The notes beneath the pieces are model-generated. The model did no database searches, had not been told where the DNA came from, and saw only the letters and a program-made list of their open reading frames with translations. Positions 1 to 8,047 of a stretch of 64,000 nucleotides of DNA are shown here, in pieces (the first letter of the stretch is position 1; each line of letters opens with the position of its first letter). The translations under genes and the position numbers were made by a program. This stretch comes from Bacillota bacterium (lineage in GTDB: Bacteria > Bacillota > Clostridia > Lachnospirales > Lachnospiraceae), in contig JAEZZQ010000016.1 of the NCBI GenBank assembly GCA_023442465.1, forward strand, positions 62,001 through 126,000, given 5' to 3'.

Positions 1-176
1 GATACCGGAATGGACGCGGAAGTAGCCGTACCAGTATACTTTACCAGCGTATCTCCCTTCATCTGGAAATCGGAAGCAGATGATGATTCCGCTTCCACCT
101 GAGACATTGGAAGCCGGAGTGCTGCTATCGCAACGAGGAGCAGCACTCCTAAAAGAATCTTACTTTTTTTATTCAT
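1..176 (-). CDS. BspA-like surface protein, N-terminal fragment (runs off window)
   Basis: Only the first 58 or so codons lie in the window; the gene continues past position 1. The product starts MNKKSKILLGVLLLVAIAAL, a lysine-rich n-region plus hydrophobic core typical of a Sec signal peptide. An acidic-serine stretch follows, then a segment of the type DTLVKYTGTATSASIPV, which resembles the lead-in to BspA-type leucine-rich repeats (LRR_5). A purine-rich AGGGGGG site precedes the ATG. The gene starts 14 bp after the stop of the large BspA-like protein on the same strand, so it is probably co-transcribed with it and the sortase. The family call rests on a short segment and is tentative; secretion is more secure. 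Confidence 0.6.
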   Translation of the reverse strand, partial: MNKKSKILLGVLLLVAIAALRLPMSQVEAESSSASDFQMKGDTLVKYTGTATSASIPV

Positions 177-190
177 AGGCCCCCCTGCGA

Positions 191-3100
191 TTAAGCCGTT
201 TTTACCTTTGGCTGTACTTTATCCTTCTTCGCAAACAAAATAACAGAAACGCACGCAAGTCCTATTGCAAGGAACCACTTCGGATGAATCGGATCGCCGG
301 TCTTAGGCGTCGCATCGATCAGCCCTTCCGTAAGGTTCGCTTTATCTACATAAATCGTGTACGGCGAGAAATGCGTTGCCGTAAACTGAATACAAGGTAC
401 TCCGTCAATCGTTGTGAACTTCGCTCCCAACTCTTCCAGCTGGGAATTTACTACGCTCGCAGCTTTGTTGTTGCCGGCGTACTGAATCAGTTCATCCGGC
501 AGTGGCAACGTAATATCTACCGTTATTCCGCTCACATCCGTTATCTTAGTCTGTCCTGTCGCATCGTACAAACTGATGTCCATCGGCCAATAAGCGATAT
601 TGCTAAGATCGCCGTATTTTGCCTCCAAAGCCGCTATAACAGCCGCGGTCGCCTGCGCATCCTCTGTTATCCTAATCACATAATTGTCCGAAGAACCGTT
701 CACATTTGCCGACACCAAATCCGTATTGGAGATACCGCTCTTTGTCACATCCACGCTTGTCGTAGAATTGCGAAGCGTGTTTCTTGCATTGCCCGATACG
801 GAGGAGGAGGAACTTCCTGCCTTTAAGTTTGCCGTAATATCTACATTGTTTGAAGGCATCGTAAAGGTAGTTGAAATAGCGCTTGCATTTACAAATCCTA
901 CTCCGACAGAGGAACTCGTCCACTTATCGAATACTTTTCCATCAGCCGTCGCATATGCATTGATGTTAACGATCGTACCCGGTGTATAGTCGCCGCTTCC
1001 ACTTCCTCCGTGTACTACAACCGTATATTTAGTGGTGTTGCCGGAAACAGAATTGTCGCTACTACTACTTCCACTGCCCCCACTATTGCCATTATTACCG
1101 TTATTGCCGTTATTGCCATTATTTCCATTATTGTTATTTCCATTATCAGTACTGCTGCCCGATGTAAACATCGCAACTACATCCAGATCCTTTGTCACCT
1201 TCTGCCATGACGTTGCCGGGAACCAACCGCTAAAGGTATACCCCGTCTTGGTGGGGTGAGCCGGTTCTATTGCACTTTCTCCCTCTGCTACCTGCTGCGG
1301 CTTGCCAATCATAGTGGTCATTTCCGTATCTGCCCAGAATGTTACTGTGTAGGCGTTCGCATCTTTCTTTTCATAGGTAGCGTAAATATCTACCGGCGCC
1401 GTAATGTTAGTGTAAGATCTGTCCCAACCGGTAAATACCATTCCGTCTACCGCCATCTTATCTGCCGAAGGCGGAACTGCATCCTTACCCGATACTACTT
1501 CCTGCGTATAATCGCTCATCAGCGCTTTTTTATAGTCGAAGAACCTTACCGTATAAGTCGTAGCATCTTTCGCTTTATAGAGAGCTAATATTTCCCTGTC
1601 CTGAGTAACCGGGTTGAATATAGTCTCACTCGGCGACCATCTATCGAATATCAATCCCTTCTCAGTATGGTCGGGCGGAGTAGGCAATTCAACATTCTGC
1701 CCGTGAGTAACCTGAGTATCCTTGATAAGCGCAAGGTTGCTTTCATCCGACGCATCGAAGAACATTACCGACCACTTCGTTAAGAGGTCAACGCTGTCCG
1801 TCTGCATGAGATAACTGTAATCCGTTGCATATAATGCCGCATTACTTGTAGGGTCGCAGACGATTTCAATCTTATGCTTAGCAGCCTGATCACTTTGCGG
1901 CCAAAAATCAGATCCGTACGTGCCGCTTCCATCCGCAAGAGGAGTATAAGCAAAAGCGTTGGCTGCAATCTGCTGTACACCATTGGGTATCTGTACGAAT
2001 TTAAGTATCGGCGTATTCCAAAACGCACCGCCCCTGATCGCCCTTGCGGTGCCGGGCAATGTTACCTTATATAATAATTTGCTTTCTGCAAAACATCTTT
2101 CCGGTATTTCGACAACCGAAGATTTAGTCAAATCCACTTCACCTATCTCATCACAATCCATAAATGCTTCTTTTGCAATCTCTTTTATTCCGGAAAATTC
2201 ATCAGGTCCTACCAAACCGGAGCCTACCTTATTTCCTCTGCTCTCCAGGCATTCTACTATCTTCGTCTTCACGCCACTCGTTAAGCCAAAGATAATGCCG
2301 TTGCTATAAGCAAAATATGGACTGTCGGTAAAGGTTACATTTGTCAGACTGGTACAGCCTCTAAACGGGCGTAAACCGAGGGTCGCCGTATCAGGACCGA
2401 TATCTGCCGATGCAAGCTTAGCACTCTCATCAAAGGCATAATCATTTATGACAGATGCTCCGCTTATATAAGCACTCGTTAATTCCGGCATTTGTGCAAA
2501 AGTATACGATTCAATGGTAGAAATACTTTTTGTCGTTATGCTCTTGATATCCTTTGACGGAGAATCTACGCTTGCGTATGTATAGGTCGGATCATCTGCC
2601 TTCTCCTTTGCTTCACGGCTTGCGGGCGTTTCCGGTGACTTACCCAATATATAGCCATCGCTATCCAATCCTGAAAATAATCCCGCTTTAACAGCAGCAA
2701 CACCTGTCGGTATTACAATATTATATACAGAATTTTTCATATTTACCTGATTTTCTGTAGGATTTGTACTTGAAAAAGCCTTCTTCGCTTCTTCTCTTAT
2801 TGTTGCGTTAATATATGGATATAAGTATTCAGTTGTAATATCTGGTTCAGACCCCGAAGTCGATTTTACATATCCTTTCTCAACCTCTGCCTTTGTCGGA
2901 AATCCCTGCAATTCTGCAGCATTTATATCCGGATTATATTTAATCGTTAAATTAGAAGGTAGTCCGCTATAATAAGTTATGTACGTAATCGGCTGTCTTC
3001 CTTCATTAATATTCGCACCGGCCTTCATTGCATATTTAAAAGGCTCTGTGTTAGTGCCCTTGGCGTTTTCAACACTTCCGGAAAAGCTGAGAAAAGGTGT

Positions 3101-5173
3101 TTCATCTAAAAACGTCTCATCCTTACATGAATAGCCGTCTTGTCCGCCTGTCGCATGAGTAGGCGCAGTAGTTCTTATTTCCTGAGTCGCGAATGCGTCT
3201 GCACCAATGCTCTCTATGTTTGCCGCCTCTGTAAAGATAACATGCTGCAAATTATGGCATCCCTGAAACGCCTTGGCCGCAATGTTTTTTACCGATGCCG
3301 GTATCGTCACTTTTTGTACCCAGCAGTTATCGTTAAAACTGCCATATGCAATGGTATAAATCCCATATGGTCCAATTTGCTCCGGCATCGTAAGTTCTGG
3401 AACTTTTATTCCTTTTACAGAATTTCCGTCAACATCTTCCACTCGGAATACAATGAGATCTCCGCCTTTATTCACGGCATAAACAAGTCCAATACTCACT
3501 TCTTTCACTACGCCATTTTCTTCTTTTGTTCCTTTCGCGGGAACAACTATTTCATATTTATCCTCACCATAATATTTAAAAGCAATGGGGGTTACCGGGT
3601 CACCAGTTCCCTCTGTTTTCGTCCTATTGGCAGTCTTGTGAGCGGGTGTCTTTGTCGTATTATTCGTTCCAGACACATATCCCGGCGCCTCGATATAAAA
3701 GGTTTCGCCAACATCAGCCTTAAACTCTCTAAAGCCATATGCCCCGTCAATATCAGGAATTCCTTCCGTCTCGTAAGCATCCGTTACAAAATCCATAGTT
3801 TCGCTCTGGCTGGATATAAATTTAAGACTTTTACATCCTTGTACAGTAGATAAATGAAAATACGACTTACCATTGTCATCCATTCCATTATAGCTTTTGG
3901 GGAATGTCAAAGACTGTAAAGAAGTACAATTTTTAAATGCCTTATAACCGATTTGCTGCAAATTAGAATTCTTATCCGTTCCGGAGTCCTTTCTAATCAG
4001 GTCTATCGTTGTTAAACTCGTACAATTCTCAAAGCACGAATCTCCTATTGCTCTCGTAACTGTAGGCATAGCAAAAGACTTCAGATTTCCACAGTTATAA
4101 AACGCATGATCCCCCAATGTATCAATCATCGCATTATATGGCATGGTAATCGTAACCAAGTTCCCGCAATTAGCAAACGACCAGTTTCCTAACGTATTTA
4201 AACCATCTGCAAAAGTAATAGAAGCGATGTTAAAACAATTATAGAAGGCATAATTGCCAATACCCAATAAATTGCTGCCAATTGTAAGGTTTATGATATT
4301 CGCTGCAGCCTTCCCTTCACCAGTTCCTCCAAAAACACTTTCTTCACTAGTAGAAGACTTTTGAATCTTCCAATCTTTGTGCTTTGAACTGTATGCTGAA
4401 TATTCATTGCCTATATAAGCGACCTTAGCATCTTTTATTCGTCCTGTATCTCCTAAAGCCTCTTTCCATTTAGTATCTTTCGTCTCATCTTTACTCAAAG
4501 CATCTGTAGGCGGAATTCCGTCAGAGTAATAATACAACACTGCATCATTCGTTCCATCCGGACACCATACCCCCTTGGAGTCCTTGCTGCATGGGTTAAA
4601 TTTATCGAATACCGTCTTCTTTACCGTTATCACACCAGTTGTCCACGAGCCATCTGCTTGATATTCCTCACCCGTAGATTCATCCACATACACAACCTTA
4701 GTTGTTTTATAATATAAAGGATTCCCATTCTTACTAGCAGCCGCATATCCTCCTGTAGTGCCCTGTGTGTCCGTATATTTTACATAGGCATCTACCTTAT
4801 TTGGAATTGTCAGATTTCCCCCTGGCAAAGACTGTGTTTTCAAATATCCCGTAATAACGGCAAACTTATTTGAATTGACACTATCACTCGCCCCGTTTTC
4901 GTCTACGTAAGCAAACTGAAATGTACCGTCTTCCGTCTGATAAATCCGATCGTCTTCGTCCAAAAAGGGAATTGCTCCTCCCTTGATTGTGCTGGTCTTA
5001 GAAGTGACCCACGGATTACTTACGGTATTCCAATCGGTAGCCGCCTCCACCGGTGTCACCGGAATCGTCGTCACAATGATCGCCGAAACCATAAACAGAC
5101 ATCCCAGCGTCTTCCTAAGCTGCCTCCGTAATTTTAAGTTCTTCTTCTTTTTTGTATCTTTACCCTTAGCCAT
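191..5173 (-). CDS. Giant BspA/InlB-repeat surface protein with TPKTG sorting signal
   Basis: This 1660-residue protein is predicted to be exported and covalently attached to peptidoglycan. The ATG at 5173 is chosen because GGAGG lies a few bases upstream; a longer reading to 5257 would run into the sortase gene. Order of parts: a basic N-terminus with signal segment (about residues 20-45, ending near VEAA), BspA-type LRR_5 repeats from about 290 (units like IGNYAFYNC and LGNWSFANC) that recur to about 1100, three InlB/Flg_new beta-grasp repeats (units ending FDRWSP, FTGWDR, FSGWFP), an Asn/Gly/Ser linker, a divergent InlB repeat, and a C-terminal domain. The end carries TPKTG (about residue 1622), a hydrophobic stretch and a lysine-rich tail: a sortase signal. 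The sortase gene lies immediately upstream. Adhesion or host/matrix binding is inferred; the ligand is unknown. Confidence 0.88.
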   Translation of the reverse strand: MAKGKDTKKKKNLKLRRQLRKTLGCLFMVSAIIVTTIPVTPVEAATDWNTVSNPWVTSKTSTIKGGAIPFLDEDDRIYQTEDGTFQFAYVDENGASDSVNSNKFAVITGYLKTQSLPGGNLTIPNKVDAYVKYTDTQGTTGGYAAASKNGNPLYYKTTKVVYVDESTGEEYQADGSWTTGVITVKKTVFDKFNPCSKDSKGVWCPDGTNDAVLYYYSDGIPPTDALSKDETKDTKWKEALGDTGRIKDAKVAYIGNEYSAYSSKHKDWKIQKSSTSEESVFGGTGEGKAAANIINLTIGSNLLGIGNYAFYNCFNIASITFADGLNTLGNWSFANCGNLVTITMPYNAMIDTLGDHAFYNCGNLKSFAMPTVTRAIGDSCFENCTSLTTIDLIRKDSGTDKNSNLQQIGYKAFKNCTSLQSLTFPKSYNGMDDNGKSYFHLSTVQGCKSLKFISSQSETMDFVTDAYETEGIPDIDGAYGFREFKADVGETFYIEAPGYVSGTNNTTKTPAHKTANRTKTEGTGDPVTPIAFKYYGEDKYEIVVPAKGTKEENGVVKEVSIGLVYAVNKGGDLIVFRVEDVDGNSVKGIKVPELTMPEQIGPYGIYTIAYGSFNDNCWVQKVTIPASVKNIAAKAFQGCHNLQHVIFTEAANIESIGADAFATQEIRTTAPTHATGGQDGYSCKDETFLDETPFLSFSGSVENAKGTNTEPFKYAMKAGANINEGRQPITYITYYSGLPSNLTIKYNPDINAAELQGFPTKAEVEKGYVKSTSGSEPDITTEYLYPYINATIREEAKKAFSSTNPTENQVNMKNSVYNIVIPTGVAAVKAGLFSGLDSDGYILGKSPETPASREAKEKADDPTYTYASVDSPSKDIKSITTKSISTIESYTFAQMPELTSAYISGASVINDYAFDESAKLASADIGPDTATLGLRPFRGCTSLTNVTFTDSPYFAYSNGIIFGLTSGVKTKIVECLESRGNKVGSGLVGPDEFSGIKEIAKEAFMDCDEIGEVDLTKSSVVEIPERCFAESKLLYKVTLPGTARAIRGGAFWNTPILKFVQIPNGVQQIAANAFAYTPLADGSGTYGSDFWPQSDQAAKHKIEIVCDPTSNAALYATDYSYLMQTDSVDLLTKWSVMFFDASDESNLALIKDTQVTHGQNVELPTPPDHTEKGLIFDRWSPSETIFNPVTQDREILALYKAKDATTYTVRFFDYKKALMSDYTQEVVSGKDAVPPSADKMAVDGMVFTGWDRSYTNITAPVDIYATYEKKDANAYTVTFWADTEMTTMIGKPQQVAEGESAIEPAHPTKTGYTFSGWFPATSWQKVTKDLDVVAMFTSGSSTDNGNNNNGNNGNNGNNGNNGNSGGSGSSSSDNSVSGNTTKYTVVVHGGSGSGDYTPGTIVNINAYATADGKVFDKWTSSSVGVGFVNASAISTTFTMPSNNVDITANLKAGSSSSSVSGNARNTLRNSTTSVDVTKSGISNTDLVSANVNGSSDNYVIRITEDAQATAAVIAALEAKYGDLSNIAYWPMDISLYDATGQTKITDVSGITVDITLPLPDELIQYAGNNKAASVVNSQLEELGAKFTTIDGVPCIQFTATHFSPYTIYVDKANLTEGLIDATPKTGDPIHPKWFLAIGLACVSVILFAKKDKVQPKVKTA

Positions 5174-5201
5174 CGCTACTCTCCTCCGCCGTAAAACGAT
5201 T

Positions 5202-6359
5202 TTATTGAATCCTCTTGGCAACCACCGCGAACCTCCCGTCCGTCTGTGAGTTGTCACAGGTTGACAGCGTCAGCAATTCGTCACCGTACTCGGCTGTTAC
5301 CCCGGTATCGTACAGAGACATCTGTGCCATCTCTTTCATATAAGAATTGAATTCTTCCGCTGAATTCGCATTTATGAATTGATAATATTTAAAAGAAACA
5401 TCGTTCTCCTTTAAGACCTTTGCCCTGAACACATACATAACCTGATAGGTGCCTTTTTCATATATCGTATCAAATTGTATCACACTATGCCCTTTATAGT
5501 AAGACTCTTTCACATATTTTTCCAAGTCACCGAACATCTTGCCGGACTTCATGTGATGCCCGTACAATATCAGATTCTGGGAGCGCGGAAACGCCTTGCA
5601 CTGGTAATCCATGAAAATGCTGCCATTCTTATCGTATTCCTGATTGAAATTATACGTAAGATAATATTCGTTGTTGGATGTTTGCATTACAGGGTAATCT
5701 ATTATTGTATCGTCAATTTTCAGCCATCCGATTAGCTTTTTATTCTTATTATATAAAGTTTTATATTTATCGAGCACATCCGGAAGTTCTATCTCCTCCT
5801 GCTCACCCCTGACCACAATTACCCTTTCCCCTAAATCGGCAAGTGCCTGACTGTCCTTAAGCGCTGCTAACTGCTCATAATCTGCACTGGTCCTCTCCGC
5901 AAAAAAATAATATACGAAGAAATATCCAAAACAGGCTAAAGCACATAACGAACATAACATCACTGTTAATTTCCTGCGTTTCTCTGTAGCCTTCAGCTGT
6001 GCTTCTATTTCCCGGCGCATATCCTCATCGAAGTCTTCCAGAGAAATCTTTTTACCGCCCTTAATCGCTTTATGACTTTTATTTCTTTTCTTTTTATCTT
6101 TCCCCTTTCCATTGTTCTCCTGCTTTTTGTAATGCTCGACCAGTTCATATATTTCATCATCGAAGTCGTTGCCGACCGTCGTCTCGAACCGGTAGATTCC
6201 GCCCCGCATCTGTTCATATAAGGCGAACACTTCTTTTGGATTTTTCAAATCTGTCTTCGATCTAATGATGTCTATTTTCTTCTTATCCCTGAGTGCGGCT
6301 TCATAATCTGCTTTCGTACGGAATTGCCTGCCCGAAACTGTCTGCCTTTCCGCTGCCAT
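5202..6359 (-). CDS. srtB: Class B sortase with long cytoplasmic N-terminal extension
   Basis: Membrane transpeptidase of 385 residues that cleaves sorting signals between Thr and Gly and joins the protein to the cell wall. Catalytic residues are visible: His in YGHHM (about 268), Cys in TLSTCDN (368) and Arg in DGRF (376). A single membrane segment spans about 131-154, so the catalytic domain is outside. The roughly 130-residue basic, charged region before it would be cytoplasmic and is longer than in typical SrtB proteins; it contains KKKRNK-type runs and no domain I recognise. AGGAG lies 7 bases before the ATG. The stop lies 28 bp upstream of the BspA-like gene on the same strand, which pairs the enzyme with the TPKTG substrate. 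SrtB enzymes of Clostridia are known to accept (S/P)PxTG-like motifs; use of TPKTG is inferred from linkage. Confidence 0.92.
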   Translation of the reverse strand: MAAERQTVSGRQFRTKADYEAALRDKKKIDIIRSKTDLKNPKEVFALYEQMRGGIYRFETTVGNDFDDEIYELVEHYKKQENNGKGKDKKKRNKSHKAIKGGKKISLEDFDEDMRREIEAQLKATEKRRKLTVMLCSLCALACFGYFFVYYFFAERTSADYEQLAALKDSQALADLGERVIVVRGEQEEIELPDVLDKYKTLYNKNKKLIGWLKIDDTIIDYPVMQTSNNEYYLTYNFNQEYDKNGSIFMDYQCKAFPRSQNLILYGHHMKSGKMFGDLEKYVKESYYKGHSVIQFDTIYEKGTYQVMYVFRAKVLKENDVSFKYYQFINANSAEEFNSYMKEMAQMSLYDTGVTAEYGDELLTLSTCDNSQTDGRFAVVAKRIQ

Positions 6360-6527
6360 TTGCCTGTCTCCTTTGTATCAATGATCCGTCATGCCATATA
6401 TTCCCCGAATTATAAAATAGCATATACTAACATATTACTAATACCTTGCAATTAATTCAAGTATTTTGTCGATTTATTGTACTAATTTTTTTAAAAATTT
6501 CTATATTTCTTTTCCATAATTCAGGAA

Positions 6528-6555
6528 ACAAAAACATGCTATCCATCATAGTATA
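6528..6555 (+). promoter_or_regulatory. Sigma-K-like promoter for Cys/Gly-rich protein
   Basis: AC at 6528-6529, a 17-base gap, then CATAGTATA at 6547-6555 fits the sigma-K pattern AC-N16/17-CATANNNTA. A start about 7 bases further on would give a leader of about 28 bases before the ATG at 6590. A single motif match in AT-rich DNA is weak evidence. Confidence 0.4.
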
Positions 6556-6589
6556 AACCATAAATAAAATTTTTTTGGAGGCAAAATTT

Positions 6590-6820
6590 ATGAGTGATTT
6601 AACAGCAACAGGATGTGGCTGTGGCGGAGTAAGCGATAGTAACTCCGGATGTAATTCTATACTTTGGATAATTCTTTTGCTCTGCGTATGCGGCGGAAAC
6701 AACAATAGTGGCTGTGGCAACAACGGTCTCTTAGGCGGAAGTTCTAATGGTTGCGGTTGTGAGAGCATTATATTTATCCTGCTTATCCTTAGCTGCTGCG
6801 GAGGAAATTCCTTCTGCTAA
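6590..6820 (+). CDS. Cys/Gly-rich small protein (chorion-like high-cysteine family)
   Basis: A 76-residue protein with about 14 cysteines in CGCGG, CVCGG, GCGCE and SCCGG clusters, alternating with two short hydrophobic segments (ILWIILLL and IIFILLIL). GGAGG at 6577-6581 sits 8 bases before the ATG, which fixes the start. It resembles the short proteins annotated in Lachnospiraceae as chorion class high-cysteine proteins; no function is established that I know of. The layout, Cys/Gly clusters around hydrophobic blocks, would suit a disulfide-linked layer or a metal-binding membrane peptide. The sigma-K-like promoter points to a spore-coat role, but this is inference. It is monocistronic: a terminator follows at 6888. 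Confidence 0.8.
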   Translation: MSDLTATGCGCGGVSDSNSGCNSILWIILLLCVCGGNNNSGCGNNGLLGGSSNGCGCESIIFILLILSCCGGNSFC

Positions 6821-6887
6821 AGCCCCTACGGAATCAGATAAAAATGCAAAGCTAGAGCTTTTCTGATTTCAACTACACATCTAGAAG

Positions 6888-6912
6888 ATAGGCTCTCCTG
6901 AGCCTATTTTCT
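6888..6912 (+). terminator. Rho-independent terminator after Cys/Gly-rich gene
   Basis: A perfect 8-bp stem, ATAGGCTC (6888-6895) with GAGCCTAT (6900-6907), closes a TCCT loop and is followed by a T-rich stretch (TTTTCT). Confidence 0.85.
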
Positions 6913-7016
6913 CTTGCCCGATGAGGACTTACCCTCTGCGGTGCCGATGTGTATACTATCATTATAGCAATGCTGTCATCTATCAATGCTACCGTGCAGC
7001 AATGCTATCACAAGCA

Positions 7017-7036
7017 TGAAAATACGCATATTTTCA
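7017..7036 (+). promoter_or_regulatory. Perfect palindrome, possible operator or hairpin
   Basis: TGAAAATA (7017-7024) and TATTTTCA (7029-7036) are exact inverted repeats around CGCA, 48 bases before the ATG at 7084. Just upstream, 6964-7008 holds three AATGCT units and near-inverted 12-mers beginning ATAGCAATGCTG. This could be a repressor site or a structured leader; which is not decidable from sequence. Confidence 0.35.
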
Positions 7037-7083
7037 CTTTTATGTACATAAGATTTTATGATAACAAAGGGGTAAGGGATTTT

Positions 7084-7638
7084 ATGGAAGAAAAAAAGCA
7101 AGACAAAATAACAGCTTTTGATGTCCTATCTACAAACAATCATATTCAGATGTTAAAAATTATTATCCCTTATTTCGACAGCCCGCTACAGAAACAATTA
7201 GCAATTTATGTAAAGTTTCTTGAGCTGCAGCATACCCTATCTTATTATCAATCGCATTCTTATGAACTGCGCAGCTGCGCGATTAAGAAAGAAGAATTCA
7301 ATATCAGTAAAATATGCTCCGAGATTCTTCCCTACTGCACACAGGAAGAAAAACAAAAGGTAGAACAAATCGCAGGTCTTTTCCGTTCCATAGATACGTA
7401 TAAGGAAATGTTCAGTACCTTCGAAGCAATGAAAGAACTGTTTCCGGAAAGCTTCGAGGGCGGTTTCCCCTTTGGAGCGCCCCCGCAGCCCAATCCGGAT
7501 CCTGACGGTTATTCCGCGAATAATCACGCGACTATGAATATGGCCGACATGCTCATGAACATGCTTTCTCCCGAGCAGAAGGCGATGTTCGAAATGTTTG
7601 GAGGTAACAACTATGAATCAGAACGAATGGATGGATGA
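7084..7638 (+). CDS. Unrecognised helical protein, first of an overlapping pair
   Basis: I do not recognise this 184-residue protein. The ATG at 7084 is taken because a GGGGTAAGGG purine tract precedes it; reading further upstream runs into the structured leader. The N-terminal two thirds look alpha-helical and soluble (FDVLSTNNHIQMLKII, then a run with IYVKFLELQHTL). The C-terminal third holds a Pro/Gly-rich segment (FPFGAPPQPNPDPDG) and then a Met-rich stretch (MNMADMLMNMLSPEQKAMFEMF). No signal peptide or membrane segment is seen. Its end overlaps the next gene by 26 bases, which implies translational coupling and a joint role. Met-rich tails of this kind occur in small sporulation-associated proteins of this lineage, but no function can be assigned. 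Confidence 0.75.
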   Translation: MEEKKQDKITAFDVLSTNNHIQMLKIIIPYFDSPLQKQLAIYVKFLELQHTLSYYQSHSYELRSCAIKKEEFNISKICSEILPYCTQEEKQKVEQIAGLFRSIDTYKEMFSTFEAMKELFPESFEGGFPFGAPPQPNPDPDGYSANNHATMNMADMLMNMLSPEQKAMFEMFGGNNYESERMDG

Positions 7639-7885
7639 TCCCCTCGTTGCCGGCATCGACAGAAATAAGCTGCAATTTTTACAAACACTTGTCTTCGAGA
7701 GCCGGAACCTGTCCCGCGAACAGTTAATCCCATTTCTTATGTCTGTATCGCAAAAGGGAAGGATGAATAATATTTTATTCGACGATGAAGAAATCGCCGC
7801 AATTGCCGCCACTCTTCGCAAATACTCCTCCCCTGAGGAAGCTGAGAAGATAAGTAAGCTCATGGCTTTAAAGAGAAAACATTAA
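7613..7885 (+). CDS. Unrecognised small protein, second of an overlapping pair
   Basis: A 90-residue soluble protein with predicted helices and no signal peptide or membrane segment. The start at 7613 is set by GGAGG at 7600-7604, inside the end of the preceding gene. The visible stretches (VAGIDRNKLQFLQTLVFESRNLS, split here by helix breaks, and DDEEIAAIAATLRKYSSPEEAEKI) suggest a compact helical bundle. No family is recognised. The 26-base overlap with the upstream gene and the strong terminator right after the stop make these two a bicistronic unit. Confidence 0.75.
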   Translation: MNQNEWMDDPLVAGIDRNKLQFLQTLVFESRNLSREQLIPFLMSVSQKGRMNNILFDDEEIAAIAATLRKYSSPEEAEKISKLMALKRKH

Positions 7886-7926
7886 AAACAGCGTATGCAG
7901 GCTTTATCCCCTGCATACGCTGTTTT
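7885..7926 (+). terminator. Strong hairpin terminator
   Basis: AAAACAGCGTATGCAGG pairs with CCTGCATACGCTGTTTT around a 7-base loop. The symmetrical A and T tracts could let it act in both directions, here between the plus-strand pair and leuS, which converges from the other strand. Confidence 0.9.
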
Positions 7927-8045
7927 CTGTAATAGGAACGAACTCCTATTACAGAACCTATTGATGCGCAGCTGCGCGCGCGGAACAAAAGCTGTGCTGC
8001 AAAAAAACTTGACCGCGAAAGTGTACGGAGCACACTTTTGTTCTT
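7926..8045 (+). repeat. Dispersed repeat family B, copy 1
   Basis: Begins with a perfect 12-bp hairpin (TCTGTAATAGGA / TCCTATTACAGA, 7926-7955). A core follows with GATGCGCAGCTG, AACAAAAGCTG, TTGAC-GCGAAAGTG and ACACTTTTGTT. The same blocks in the same order occur on the minus strand at 62328-62440. It ends at the stop of leuS. No flanking duplication is visible. It has no coding potential of its own. Confidence 0.75.
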
Positions 8046-8047
8046 TA

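Noticed and set aside
6457..6768. 103-codon Pro/Leu-rich frame on the minus strand
   Set aside because: It is antisense to the Cys/Gly-rich gene; its composition is a mirror of the CGG-rich coding sequence.
7926..7955. Second terminator of the 7084-7885 pair
   Set aside because: The 12-bp hairpin has no T-run after it and matches the start of repeat family B copy 2, so it is read as part of the repeat.
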